Source: an uncultured Clostridia bacterium
Lineage (GTDB): Bacteria; Bacillota; Clostridia; Christensenellales; Borkfalkiaceae
DNA length: 64,000 bases
Direction: 5' to 3'
Assembly (NCBI GenBank): GCA_934271065.1
Contig: CAKQQQ010000003.1
Span: 171,736 to 235,735 of the forward strand
Shown here: piece after piece, positions 40,302 to 50,297 of the stretch
Position numbering within the stretch: position 1 is the stretch's first letter
Layout of the letters: every line of letters starts with the position of its first letter
Translations under genes and position numbers: made by a program
Notes under the pieces: model-generated
The model's database searches: none
The model's input: the letters and a program-made list of their open reading frames with translations, nothing else
What the model was told of the DNA's origin: nothing

Positions 40302-41939
40302 ATGGCGAAAGAAATTCACGAATTTATCGCGCCGATAGGAATCGTCGGGTGTCGCGGAACGACAAACGAAGGGTTTTTAATCGGCAATCTTATCGATCAA
40401 GTACCGCTCGGCGGTACGGAATACGCGTCCTTAAAACCCGACGGATATATCTTGCTCGATTACGGCAAAGAAATTTCCGGCGGATTAAGGCTGTTGACGC
40501 AATGCGTAAAGTCGGCGAATCCGTCCGCGCGCATACGCGTGCGATTCGGCGAAAGCGCGACGGAGGCTTCGAGCGAACTCGGCGAGAAGAACAGCGGGAA
40601 TCATCATTCCACGCGCGACTTTATCTGCAACGCGCAAAACCTGTCCGAAATAAGGCTCGGCTCGACGGGGTTCAGATTTATCAGAATAGACAATCTGGAC
40701 GAGAGCGAGATAGGTCTTTTATCCGTTCAGGCCGATTTCACGCATAGCGACGCCGTAGCCGTCGGAGATTTTAGTTGCGACGATCGGCTGATAAACGATA
40801 TATTCGCCGCCGCCGAAAGAACGGTGTTTCTGAATATGCAGAACGGCGTGTTGTGGGACGGCGTAAAGCGCGACAGGTTAGTCTGGTCGGGCGATTTGTA
40901 CGTCGAACTGCTTTCCTGTTTCTATATTTACGGCAACGTAGAAAATATCGTAAATTCGCTGGACGCGTGTCTCGTAAACGCCCGCTGCGAAGGTTGGGTA
41001 AACAGAATCCCCGCGTATTCGTTGTGGCTGGTACTTAACGCGGCGGAATACTGCAAATTCAGCGGCGATTACGGTTACGCCGAAAAACTGCGCGCGTACG
41101 TCGACGTTCTTATCGAAAAGTTGAAGATCTGCGTGACGAACGACGGATTTTTCGAGCCGACGCGGATCGGCGTGGAAAAGTCGCGTTTTCCCTTCTTCGT
41201 GGACTGGCCGACCAACGGCAACGAAGACGCGCGTTACGCCGTGCAGGCGATATTGAAACGCGCGCTCGAACGGGCGACGGAAGTGTACGACGCCGTAGGT
41301 TACGACGCGGGCGAACTGCGGGCTTTGTACGAAAAAGTCAAGAAAACTCAACCCAAACTCACCGACAGCAAGGCGTTGAACGCCATACAGATGCTTTACG
41401 GCGGCGCGGAAGGCGCGGATTTTACCAAGTCGTTGCTTGACGGAAACGCGAAAGGCGTATCGTCGTTTATGTCCTACTTTATTTTGACCGCGCTGTTCAA
41501 CGCGGGCAAGAAAAAGGAAGCGGTCGCGATGATGAAAGAATATTTCGGCGCGATGCTCGAAATGGGTGCGACCACGTTTTTCGAAGACTTCGATATAGAG
41601 TGGAAAGACGAATGTTTCCCGATATACAGTACGGGGCAGGACGGCAAGGCGGATATGCACGGAGACAGGGGTAAATATTGTTATAAAGGTTTCCGCCACA
41701 GTCTGTGTCACGGCTGGGCGAGCGGCGCGGCGGCGTTTCTCATCGAAAGCGTCGCGGGGCTGAAAGTTCTCGAATCGGGCTTTGCGAAAATAGCGGTAAA
41801 ACCCGAAACGTGCGGTTTGAAAAAAATCGATTGTACGGTCGCGACGCCGCGCGGAGCGATAAAGATAAAAATACGGGATATAGACGGGCGCGTCGAAAAA
41901 GAAATTATCGTGCCCGACGGAATTACCGTAGTCGAATAA
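40302..41939 (+). CDS. GH78-like alpha-L-rhamnosidase (cytoplasmic)
   Basis: A 545-residue six-hairpin glycosidase. The segment DGVKRDRLVWSGDLYVE corresponds to the GH78 catalytic-acid region, and ATTFFEDFDIEWKD to the second catalytic region before the typical HSLCHGWASGAAAFL ending. There is no signal peptide, so it should act on imported oligosaccharides. It is shorter than many GH78 enzymes because it lacks the extra N-terminal beta domains. Rhamnosidase activity is the family expectation, and the adjacent BMC would consume the product. No clear Shine-Dalgarno site precedes the ATG. Confidence 0.8.
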   Translation: MAKEIHEFIAPIGIVGCRGTTNEGFLIGNLIDQVPLGGTEYASLKPDGYILLDYGKEISGGLRLLTQCVKSANPSARIRVRFGESATEASSELGEKNSGNHHSTRDFICNAQNLSEIRLGSTGFRFIRIDNLDESEIGLLSVQADFTHSDAVAVGDFSCDDRLINDIFAAAERTVFLNMQNGVLWDGVKRDRLVWSGDLYVELLSCFYIYGNVENIVNSLDACLVNARCEGWVNRIPAYSLWLVLNAAEYCKFSGDYGYAEKLRAYVDVLIEKLKICVTNDGFFEPTRIGVEKSRFPFFVDWPTNGNEDARYAVQAILKRALERATEVYDAVGYDAGELRALYEKVKKTQPKLTDSKALNAIQMLYGGAEGADFTKSLLDGNAKGVSSFMSYFILTALFNAGKKKEAVAMMKEYFGAMLEMGATTFFEDFDIEWKDECFPIYSTGQDGKADMHGDRGKYCYKGFRHSLCHGWASGAAAFLIESVAGLKVLESGFAKIAVKPETCGLKKIDCTVATPRGAIKIKIRDIDGRVEKEIIVPDGITVVE

Positions 41940-41971
41940 ACTGAATGAACGAATTGTTCGGAGGAAGGGTT

Positions 41972-43498
41972 ATGAAAAAAATATTTGCAACGTTATTGAG
42001 CGCGATACTCTTATTCTCTGCGACGGCTTGCGTCAAAAGCGGCGGGCCGGGCGGACAGAACGGCGTAGGCGACGTTCAACTCGTTATCGGCGTATACGAC
42101 GGCGCGACGGGTTACGAGTTCGCCGAAAAACTCATCGCGCTTTACGAGAGTAAAAATCCCGGAGTCAAAATTGCGATCAAACGCAAAAAGGACGATTACG
42201 ACGACGATAAACTCATAAATAAAATCGCTTATAACGACGAAGATTTATATTTCGGTTCGGGTAACAACATCGAAAGATTCGTGGCGTCGGGGTACTTTGA
42301 AGATCTTACCGATCTCGTTAAAGAAAAGGTTTACGACGAACATGGCGAATACGTCGGCGAAGGCGGAGTTTTGTCGATAGAAGACAGAATGTGGGAGCAA
42401 TGGAAGCCCTTTAACAAAGTCGGGGATAAATACTATACCGTAAGCAACTTCGCGCCCGTCGCGGGCATTTCTTACGACGCGGATCTGTTCGAGAAAAACG
42501 GCTATACCGTTCCCGAAACTTACGACGAGTTCAAGACGCTTATGAACAAAATGGTCGTAGATAACATCACGCCGTTTACTTTCTGTTCAAACGAAGCGTA
42601 TCTTATCTCTTCCGCGTTCGCGTTCTGGGCTAACTACGAAGGCTGGAACAACTTTTTGCTCAATTCCACTTTCAACGGCACGGACAGCGCGCTCGGCGAA
42701 ATAAACTTTCAGAACGCGTGGAAGTTGCAGTCGCAGGAAGGTAAAAAGGCGTACCTGCAATTCTATTACGACCTTGCCAAAAACGACGCGTACACCACGC
42801 GTCTTACCAAAGGCAACTCGACCAACGTCTCCACGCAGGACGAATTCGTTACGTCCGTCGCGGGCGGCGGAAGCAAACGCGTAGCGATGCTGCTCGAACA
42901 CTCTTTCTGGGAAAGAGAAGCGAAAAACACCATCGACGGTATGGGCGAAATGAAATCGTCGTGGGGTTGGGGTAAACGTAACTTCAAATATATGATCGCG
43001 CCCGTAAACAAGGCTAACGACAGAAAGACCGTGTACGTCAGTTATCCCACGTCGTACTGCTTCATCAACTCCAAGAGTTCGCGTAAAGACGTGGCGAAAG
43101 ACTTCCTTAAATTCACTCTCTCGCGCGAAGCGCTTGCGCTTTACACCGTCTATACCGGTTGTTTAAGACCTTACGACTACGCGATAACCGACGCGGAATA
43201 CGCGCTTGCAACGCCGTACACCCGTTCGCTTATCGACCTTACGAAAAGGGAAGACGTAGACTTTTGTACTATGGGCCCAGGCAACTCCGTAGGCAGACTT
43301 ATAGGCAATAACGCGGGTTATTACGCCATTTACTGGGCGAACACGTCGCGTCAGAGCGACGGAACGACCTATTCTCTGCCGTTTACCGCGTTCAGGGGCA
43401 ATCTCTCCGTCGACAGTTATTTCGAAGGTTGCGCAAGATATATGTCGGAAAGCGAATATACCGAAAAATATTACGACAAAATATTCAATAATAAATGA
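41972..43498 (+). CDS. ABC transporter sugar-binding lipoprotein (family 1)
   Basis: A 508-residue extracellular solute-binding protein. The N-terminus MKKIFATLLSAILLFSATAC carries a lipobox ending at Cys20, so it is a membrane-anchored lipoprotein. The body has the family pattern FAEKLIALYESKNPGVKI ... NNIERFVASGYFEDLTDLV and FAPVAGISYDADLFEKNGY. I chose ATG 41972, preceded by GGAGG 7 nt upstream, instead of ATG 41945. It pairs with the two permeases downstream. The ATPase (MsmK-like) is not in this operon and is probably shared from elsewhere. Confidence 0.92.
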   Translation: MKKIFATLLSAILLFSATACVKSGGPGGQNGVGDVQLVIGVYDGATGYEFAEKLIALYESKNPGVKIAIKRKKDDYDDDKLINKIAYNDEDLYFGSGNNIERFVASGYFEDLTDLVKEKVYDEHGEYVGEGGVLSIEDRMWEQWKPFNKVGDKYYTVSNFAPVAGISYDADLFEKNGYTVPETYDEFKTLMNKMVVDNITPFTFCSNEAYLISSAFAFWANYEGWNNFLLNSTFNGTDSALGEINFQNAWKLQSQEGKKAYLQFYYDLAKNDAYTTRLTKGNSTNVSTQDEFVTSVAGGGSKRVAMLLEHSFWEREAKNTIDGMGEMKSSWGWGKRNFKYMIAPVNKANDRKTVYVSYPTSYCFINSKSSRKDVAKDFLKFTLSREALALYTVYTGCLRPYDYAITDAEYALATPYTRSLIDLTKREDVDFCTMGPGNSVGRLIGNNAGYYAIYWANTSRQSDGTTYSLPFTAFRGNLSVDSYFEGCARYMSESEYTEKYYDKIFNNK

Positions 43499-44403
43499 AA
43501 GCGTTAAAATACAGAAGCGAAAGGCTTAATAAAAACGAAATAATCTTTCTCGTATCCGCGCTGGCGATACCGTTGTTGCAGTTTACGCTGTTTTATATAG
43601 TCGTAAACTTCAACTCGTTCGCGTTGTCGTTCAAGTCCACCGTAGACGGAGTAAATTTTAAGGGCGTATGGTTCGACAATTATAAGTTGGTTCTCGATAA
43701 GATTTTCCATAACGTCGAAATGCAGACGTATTTCAAGAACACGCTCGTTATGTACCTTATGACGCAGATATTTACGCCGTGCATATGCCTGTTCTTTTCG
43801 TTCGCGTTCTGGAAAAAGGTTTTCGGCTCTAAATTCTTTGAAAGCGTGCTGTTTCTGCCGTCGGTAATATCGTCGGTAGTGTTCGTAATGATTTTCAGAA
43901 ACGCGCTGAACTCGCTTTTACCCACCATATTCCACGACGATTCCATCGCGGAATGGCTCAGCCCGTATAAAAACGGGTTTATGGTAACGACTATATTCAC
44001 TTGCTTTTTGTCGTTCGGCGGAACGATGCTGTTGTTGCTCGGCGCGTTTTCGAGTATCGATCAGTCGGTCGTCGAATACGCCAAAATCGACGGCGTAAAC
44101 ACCTGGCAGGAATTCCGTTACGTCGCGTTCCCGTTCGTGTACCCGACGTTGATTTCTATGATAGTTATAGGTCTCGCGGGCTTTTTCAGCAGTCAGGGAC
44201 ATTTGATAACCTTTTACAGCGCGAGTACGGACTGTCAGGTCAATACGATAGGCACTTACATCTACATAACCGTATATAAAGCGACGGATTACTCGAAGTA
44301 TCCCGAATTGTCCGCAATGGGCATAATGCTGTCGATAGTCGCGATTATAGTAACGCTTTCGCTCCGTAAAATCCTTGAAAAATACGGACCGTCGGAGGAT
44401 TGA
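43495..44403 (+). CDS. ABC sugar transporter permease, MalF type
   Basis: A 302-residue inner-membrane permease with about six helices. The EAA loop reads EYAKIDGVNTWQEFRYVAFP, which docks to the ATPase. The start overlaps the binding-protein stop (ATGA). The second permease follows after one base. Confidence 0.92.
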   Translation: MKALKYRSERLNKNEIIFLVSALAIPLLQFTLFYIVVNFNSFALSFKSTVDGVNFKGVWFDNYKLVLDKIFHNVEMQTYFKNTLVMYLMTQIFTPCICLFFSFAFWKKVFGSKFFESVLFLPSVISSVVFVMIFRNALNSLLPTIFHDDSIAEWLSPYKNGFMVTTIFTCFLSFGGTMLLLLGAFSSIDQSVVEYAKIDGVNTWQEFRYVAFPFVYPTLISMIVIGLAGFFSSQGHLITFYSASTDCQVNTIGTYIYITVYKATDYSKYPELSAMGIMLSIVAIIVTLSLRKILEKYGPSED

Positions 44404-44404
44404 T

Positions 44405-45316
44405 ATGAAAAAACTCGTAAGAAACAACAAAATCAAATCCTCGTCGGTGGCGTTCAGCGTGATAAGCGTGTTCGCGCTTACCGTGTACAGTCTTATACTG
44501 CTCACGTTCTTGTTCTGGGGCTTGACGACGTCGGTGAAATCCAAATTCGACTACACGTTCAACCCCGCCAAGTTCTTTCCGTCCGCCAAATTCGGCTGGC
44601 ACTTCGAAAACTACGTTACGGCGTTCAAGACGATGGTAATAACGCAGGATCTCGCTCTCGGGCAGACGCGTTACGTTTACGCGCCCGAAATGCTGTTCAA
44701 TTCCGTGCTTTGGGCGGTGGGCAGCGCGTTCCTTAACACCTTTACCACCTGTCTCGTATCTTACTGCTGCGCGAAGTTCAGAAAGAAATTCTTTTCAAAG
44801 GTTATCTATACGATAGTGGTTATATCCATAACCGTTCCGATAATCGGCTCTCTGCCGTCGCAGATGCAGCTCGTACACGCGCTCGGCTTGTACGATAACC
44901 TGTTACTTATTTTCGCGTTCAAGGTCTCGTTCAACACCACCTACTTTCTCGTATTTTACGCGACGTTCGTAAACGTACCCGAATCGTATTCCGAATCCGC
45001 CGAACTCGACGGGGCGGGGCAATGGACGATATACTTCAAAATAGTATTGCCGCTCGTGATAAGCGTGTCGCTCGTCGTGTTCATTATGTTCTTCATAGCG
45101 TACTGGAACGAATACGCCACGCCGATGTTGTACCTGCCGAGTCATCCGACTATCGCGCAAGGGCTGTACGAGTATCAGAACAGCAGAAGTCCGCAGGCTA
45201 CGCCGTCGGTAAAACTCGCCGCGTCGTTCATAGTCTGTCTGCCGTCGCTCATACTGTTTATTTGTTTCAGAGACAAGATTCTGACGAATATACGAATCGG
45301 CGGATTGAAAGGCTGA
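44405..45316 (+). CDS. ABC sugar transporter permease, MalG type
   Basis: A 303-residue permease with six predicted helices and the EAA motif ESAELDGAGQWTIYFKIVLP. I chose ATG 44405, with CGGAGG 6 nt upstream; an in-frame upstream ATG (44375) lies within the previous gene. With the MalF-type partner it forms the channel for an oligosaccharide, probably rhamnose-containing given the neighbouring rhamnosidase. Confidence 0.92.
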   Translation: MKKLVRNNKIKSSSVAFSVISVFALTVYSLILLTFLFWGLTTSVKSKFDYTFNPAKFFPSAKFGWHFENYVTAFKTMVITQDLALGQTRYVYAPEMLFNSVLWAVGSAFLNTFTTCLVSYCCAKFRKKFFSKVIYTIVVISITVPIIGSLPSQMQLVHALGLYDNLLLIFAFKVSFNTTYFLVFYATFVNVPESYSESAELDGAGQWTIYFKIVLPLVISVSLVVFIMFFIAYWNEYATPMLYLPSHPTIAQGLYEYQNSRSPQATPSVKLAASFIVCLPSLILFICFRDKILTNIRIGGLKG

Positions 45317-45340
45317 AAAAATTATTGTGGAGAGAAAACG

Positions 45341-48300
45341 ATGAAAAATAAAAGCAATGCGATCAAAAACGTATTCGCCGCGCTGTTCGCGGCGGGGTTT
45401 GCGTTTTGTATAATGTTCGCCGCGTCGTATTTTTCGGGTAAAGCCAACGACAAACTTACCGTAACGCTGTCGTCGGAAATCCGCGAAGAATACAAGCGAA
45501 ACTCTTATCTCGAAATCCCCGCGGTAATATCGCCGTCGGGGGTTACGGCGCGTCTCGTTTACCCGAGCGGAAAAGAATTCGTCGGTAAAAAGGCGTTGTT
45601 GTCCGAAGAAGGCAAGTATTCGCTCCGTTACGAAAAGAACGGCGACGCCGCGATTTACGAGTTCTCCGTCGTGAACGGAATGGAAAGTCTGTTCTCTTAC
45701 GGCAGTCTCGTAACCGTTGACGAGCAGCCTTTGCCGGCTTACTTCGAAGGCACGGATTTTGACGTTGCCTACGAAAACGGCGCGCGTATAACCGTTAAAA
45801 AAGGCGTCGACAACACCGTATATTATAACGGAGTAATAGATCTCGGATCGCTCGGCGCGATGACTAACGATCCCAAAACCGCGTTTCTGGATATGGCGTT
45901 CACGCCCGTCAGCAACACCGCGAAAGAAATTTCCAAATTCAGAATAGTTCTTACAGACGTTTACGACGAGAGCAACTATCTGAATATCGACGTCGTCGCG
46001 GGCGATACGCAGTACCTGTATAAACATAGCGTTTACGTCAAGACCGCGGCGAAAGATATGTACGCTCCGCTCGGCTATTCGGGCGGCAAATACGTCGATT
46101 ACGGCACTACTTTCCGTACTTCGCCTTACGGCTACGTCGAAGGTTGGAGACCGGGCAGTCTGAAACTGTTTTTCAATAACGAAACCCTGCAATTATCAGG
46201 TTTGCCCAACGGCGACAACCACGCCGCAAGCAATATATTCGACGCGTTCGGTAACGCGAGCGTCGTCGGCGAAGAAAACGTATGGTCGGGCTTTACCACG
46301 GGCGAAGTCTATCTCCGTCTCGAATTTCCCGAAATTACCGCAGCCGCGGCGTCGTTCGTCGTGTTCAGCGTAGGCGGCAATAACCTTTACACCGATTACT
46401 CCAAGCCGGAAGAGACGAAAATAGCGATAATAACGAACGATTTCGACGAATCTTCCGACTACGCGATCGCCGGCGAAAACAATTATTTCGACGTTTTCAA
46501 GGCCGTCGCATATTCCGATAATTACGGTATAATAACCGACGTTTCCGCGAGAGTGTTTTTTGACGACGGCGTAACCGTAAAGGAAGTGCGGATCGACGAC
46601 GGAAAGTTCAGAACGGACAAAGCGGGCAGATACGTCGTCAACTATTCCGCGTTCGCGCCGAGCGGCAGAGCGGATAAAGAAATAACCGTAACCGTACGCG
46701 ATAACTATAAAGCGGGCGACGAGTTGACTTACGAGTTTTCGGATAAAATCCCCGACGAAGTCAACGTCGACGGCGAAGTAACGCTGTTTAGCGGAACGCT
46801 TACGGGCGGCAAGGGTAAAGTAACCGTATCGTATACGGTAAATCACGACGGCGAAGAAGTCGAAACGATAAAATTCGGCAAGAACGACGGATTTATCGCC
46901 AAAAACACGGGCGTTTATACCGTAACCGCGAACGTCAGAGATTCTTTTGGCGGATTTTTAACCAAGACGAAAGAGATAACAGTCGCTTACGACGCAGCGC
47001 CGAGAATAGGCGAGCCGATTTTGCTTGAAAGATATATAGTCGGCAACTCGTACGTCTTCGGTATTCCCGAATGCGTTTACGAAGGCGAAGAAGGCGAACG
47101 CGCCGCCGTTTGCGAACTTTTCATAAACGGAGAGAATTATACCGGTCGGCAGTACGCCGTAACGGGCGACTTCACGCTCGTGTATAAATCGACGGTCGTC
47201 GGCGACGAAAACAAGAAGAGCGAACGCTCGTTCGATATTAAAACCGTAGAACCGAAAGTCGGCGCGGATTTCGTGAGCGGGTATTTCTTAACCGAAGGTT
47301 TTACGGTAGAGAGTACCGAACGCTATATCACGTTTACCGCCGACGCGGCGCATAAGCGCGTTGCGATGCTGCCTTTGACGAGCGCGAAAGACTTTTCTCT
47401 TGGTTTTGCGCCTAACGGCAAACTCGGTTTCGGCGCGATAGAATTTATATTATCCGACAGCGCGGACAGGGGCGACAGCGTATCCGTCGAATACAGATAC
47501 GTCAAGCGTTCGGACGGCGTTGCCTTAGGCGTGTATATCAACGGCGAAAAGGGCAGCACCTATTCCGCGCTCGTAGATCCCGACTCGGCGGAAACGTCGT
47601 ATTTCTACCTTGCCGACGACGGAAGTCTCACTAACGGAAACAACGACTATCTCGGTAAAATAACCAACTACTCCAACGGTAAGGCGTACGACGGATTTTC
47701 GAGCGGCGCGGTATTCCTTGAAATCAGATTAAAGGATACTACGGACGGTTCTTTTAATCTCGTCGAAGTCGGCGGTCAGATTTTGTCTTCGCTTATTACC
47801 GAAGACCGTTACGGACCTGCCATATCTCTTAAAAACGAACTGTCTATGGGCGCGTTCGTAGAAGTCGGATACGAACTTAAATTCGCGCCCGCCGCCGCGT
47901 ACGACTTTTTCGGTCAGACCAAATCTTTGAAACTGACCGTAACCGATCCCGACGACAACGTGGCGTACACGGATAACGGCGATAAGTATTACACGCTCGT
48001 TCTGAACAAAAAGGGCGTATGGAGCGTTACTTACGAAGCGGAAGACGTAAAGGGCAACAAATCGTATAAAGAGTCTTACGTCATCGTCCGCGACGTCAAA
48101 AAGCCCGAAATCACGCTTAAAAAGATAAATTACGCGGCTACCGCGGGCAAGAGTTACAAACTCGCCGCCGCGCAGGTGGTTTGCGGCAACGATTATACCG
48201 TAACCAAATACGTCGTAGGTCCGGACGGGCGTAAATATCGCCCCGACGAGCGCGACGAAGTGGTGTTAAGAACCGAAGGCAACTACACGGTGTATTATTT

Positions 48301-48373
48301 CGTATACGACAGCGAAAACAATTACGCGCTCGCGTCGTATAACCTTGTGGTAAAAGGAGACGAGTCCCGATGA
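45341..48373 (+). CDS. Large secreted multidomain beta-sandwich protein (1010 aa)
   Basis: Not a family I recognise by name. An N-terminal signal segment (VFAALFAAGFAFCIMFAASY) is followed by beta-rich domains. The first 80 residues are Ig-like (VTLSSEIREEYKRNSYLEIPA), and two long jelly-roll-like regions lie at about 120-370 and 640-840. These resemble lectin or CBM modules (GGNNLYTDYSKPE; YSNGKAYDGFSSGAVFLEI). Ig-like blocks lie at about 380-600 and 850-1000 (YTVTANVRDSFGG, KGVWSVTYEAEDVKGN). There is no lipobox or sorting signal. It sits in the transporter operon and overlaps the next gene by 4 nt (ATGA), so a glycan-binding surface role is plausible. Confidence 0.8.
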   Translation: MKNKSNAIKNVFAALFAAGFAFCIMFAASYFSGKANDKLTVTLSSEIREEYKRNSYLEIPAVISPSGVTARLVYPSGKEFVGKKALLSEEGKYSLRYEKNGDAAIYEFSVVNGMESLFSYGSLVTVDEQPLPAYFEGTDFDVAYENGARITVKKGVDNTVYYNGVIDLGSLGAMTNDPKTAFLDMAFTPVSNTAKEISKFRIVLTDVYDESNYLNIDVVAGDTQYLYKHSVYVKTAAKDMYAPLGYSGGKYVDYGTTFRTSPYGYVEGWRPGSLKLFFNNETLQLSGLPNGDNHAASNIFDAFGNASVVGEENVWSGFTTGEVYLRLEFPEITAAAASFVVFSVGGNNLYTDYSKPEETKIAIITNDFDESSDYAIAGENNYFDVFKAVAYSDNYGIITDVSARVFFDDGVTVKEVRIDDGKFRTDKAGRYVVNYSAFAPSGRADKEITVTVRDNYKAGDELTYEFSDKIPDEVNVDGEVTLFSGTLTGGKGKVTVSYTVNHDGEEVETIKFGKNDGFIAKNTGVYTVTANVRDSFGGFLTKTKEITVAYDAAPRIGEPILLERYIVGNSYVFGIPECVYEGEEGERAAVCELFINGENYTGRQYAVTGDFTLVYKSTVVGDENKKSERSFDIKTVEPKVGADFVSGYFLTEGFTVESTERYITFTADAAHKRVAMLPLTSAKDFSLGFAPNGKLGFGAIEFILSDSADRGDSVSVEYRYVKRSDGVALGVYINGEKGSTYSALVDPDSAETSYFYLADDGSLTNGNNDYLGKITNYSNGKAYDGFSSGAVFLEIRLKDTTDGSFNLVEVGGQILSSLITEDRYGPAISLKNELSMGAFVEVGYELKFAPAAAYDFFGQTKSLKLTVTDPDDNVAYTDNGDKYYTLVLNKKGVWSVTYEAEDVKGNKSYKESYVIVRDVKKPEITLKKINYAATAGKSYKLAAAQVVCGNDYTVTKYVVGPDGRKYRPDERDEVVLRTEGNYTVYYFVYDSENNYALASYNLVVKGDESR

Positions 48374-50286
48374 AAAAGACCGTAGCATTGATATTATCCG
48401 CGTGCTTTATCGCCTTTGCCGCCGCAGGTTGCGGAGATAAAAAGAACTCGGCGAGTAAGCCCGAAGACCCCATAAGAAAACAAACCGAAACCATTTTGCA
48501 GAACGCGAAAGACGCGGTTACGGGCGAAGATCTGTACCTTACGAACAAAGGTAAAAGCGATTATAAAATCGTATTGCCGAGCGCGTATACTTCCACCGAA
48601 GGCTACGCCGCGACGTATTTGCAAGAGACGCTGTATTCCGCCACGGGCAAGAGTTTCGAGATCGTCTACGACGGAACGCTTACCGACGTAAGCAACGACG
48701 ATTACTATCTGTCGATAGGCAGAACGACGCTTGCGGACAAAGCGGGCGTAAAGGCGGACAGAAACGAATTTACGGCGGACGGGTTTATACTCACGCTTAA
48801 AGGCAACACCGTTTTCGTACTCGGCGGAAGCGATATGGGTACGTTCTACGGCGCGCAGGAATTTATGGCGTATACCATCGATTACGAAGCGTACGCCCCG
48901 ACGGCTGTGTATTTCGATAAGACTTCCACCGTCAGAATGAAGAAGTTCGACGATATAAAAGTCGTTCCGAGCATTGCCGCCAGAATGGGTATTCTCGGCA
49001 CGCAGATAGACCTTGCGTCGCACGCGATTATGCGTTGCCGTTCCAACCTTAACTATTGCGGAGCGATGAACGGCGAGCAATGGCTGAGTTCTAAACTCTG
49101 CTACCACTCCATAAGCGAAATCGACGGCATAAAAGACCACGAAGAATGGTTCGATAACGGTCAGATTTGCCAGACCAACGAAGATGCGATCGCGTACGTT
49201 GCGGAAAAGACCGCCGAAGTCGTAAAAGCCGCGCCCGAATACACGATATATTTCGAACTCGGCAACGCGGACAATAAAAAGACCTGTTCGTGCGCCGCCT
49301 GCGCTGCGGCTGCCGAAGCGAACGGCGGTTACGGCGGATTATACGTCGTATGGCTCAACAAGGTAGCGAAAGCCGTTGAAAATATCCTTACGGAGCAGGG
49401 CGTTACCGATAAAGAATGGTATCTTTTAGGGCTTACTTATAACTCTTATAAAGACGCGCCCGTAATAGAAAAGGACGGAAAATATCTTCCCGTAAACGAG
49501 AACGTTATATGCGGCAAACACGTCGGAATACGTTACGCGCCCATCGACGCGTGCTACGCGCACGGGCTTTCGGACGATACTTGCAGAATAAACAAAAACG
49601 AAGGATATAAAAAGTCTCTATACGGCTGGGCGGCGATTACCGACACCTATCTTATATGGTCGTACGAAATAGAATTCGGAAACTTCTTCGCGTTTTTCGA
49701 CGATTACGGTTCGATAGCGCCCAACGTACGCGACTATTCCGATCTGGGCGTTAAAGTATGGTTTTCGCAGGTCGGGCAGAACTCCCGCAACCCGTTCGCG
49801 GCGTTAAGGGTATACCTTTCGTCCAAACTCGGCTGGAATAAAGACGCCGACGCGGAAGTTCTCTTCAAGAAGTTTTTCGAAGGGTACTATCGCGAAGCCG
49901 CGCCGTATATGCTTGAATATTTCAATTTACTCAGAGCCAACAAGAGCAGAATCGACACTCTGCTCAACAACGACGGGCATCTCGTATACGCCACGCAGAC
50001 GGGTAACTATATGAGCGCGGAATACTGGCAGTTTTCGTTGCTTGAAAACCTGTCGAAAGTAGTAAACAAAGCGTACGCGGCGATTATCGACGCGGGGTAT
50101 AGCGGCGACGAATACGAAGAGATGCGCCTGCGTATAAGGGCGGACGAAATGTTCCTTTCCGCGCTGTACCTTACCAACTACGAAACGTATATGGCTCCGT
50201 CCGACTTTGCCAGACTGAAAGACGCTTTTTATAAAGACAACAGACTGCTCGGCAACACTCGTTTCAAAGAAAACGAAATGCTTTAA
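48370..50286 (+). CDS. DUF4838-type secreted lipoprotein, glycoside-hydrolase-like
   Basis: A 638-residue lipoprotein (MKKTVALILSACFIAFAAAGC, lipobox AAGC). Residues 60-180 have the alpha-glucuronidase N-terminal-like fold (GYAATYLQETLYSATGKSFE ... FVLGGSDMGTFYGAQEFM). The central and C-terminal parts match the DUF4838 pattern: TCSCAACAAAAEANGGY, ICGKHVGIRYAPIDACYAH, and ARNPFAALRVYLSSKLGWN-like. The family is found in glycan-use loci and is thought to be a TIM-barrel hydrolase, but its substrate is unknown. It overlaps the upstream gene by ATGA. The next gene follows after 11 bp. Confidence 0.8.
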   Translation: MKKTVALILSACFIAFAAAGCGDKKNSASKPEDPIRKQTETILQNAKDAVTGEDLYLTNKGKSDYKIVLPSAYTSTEGYAATYLQETLYSATGKSFEIVYDGTLTDVSNDDYYLSIGRTTLADKAGVKADRNEFTADGFILTLKGNTVFVLGGSDMGTFYGAQEFMAYTIDYEAYAPTAVYFDKTSTVRMKKFDDIKVVPSIAARMGILGTQIDLASHAIMRCRSNLNYCGAMNGEQWLSSKLCYHSISEIDGIKDHEEWFDNGQICQTNEDAIAYVAEKTAEVVKAAPEYTIYFELGNADNKKTCSCAACAAAAEANGGYGGLYVVWLNKVAKAVENILTEQGVTDKEWYLLGLTYNSYKDAPVIEKDGKYLPVNENVICGKHVGIRYAPIDACYAHGLSDDTCRINKNEGYKKSLYGWAAITDTYLIWSYEIEFGNFFAFFDDYGSIAPNVRDYSDLGVKVWFSQVGQNSRNPFAALRVYLSSKLGWNKDADAEVLFKKFFEGYYREAAPYMLEYFNLLRANKSRIDTLLNNDGHLVYATQTGNYMSAEYWQFSLLENLSKVVNKAYAAIIDAGYSGDEYEEMRLRIRADEMFLSALYLTNYETYMAPSDFARLKDAFYKDNRLLGNTRFKENEML

Positions 50287-50297
50287 CGGGGTAAAAT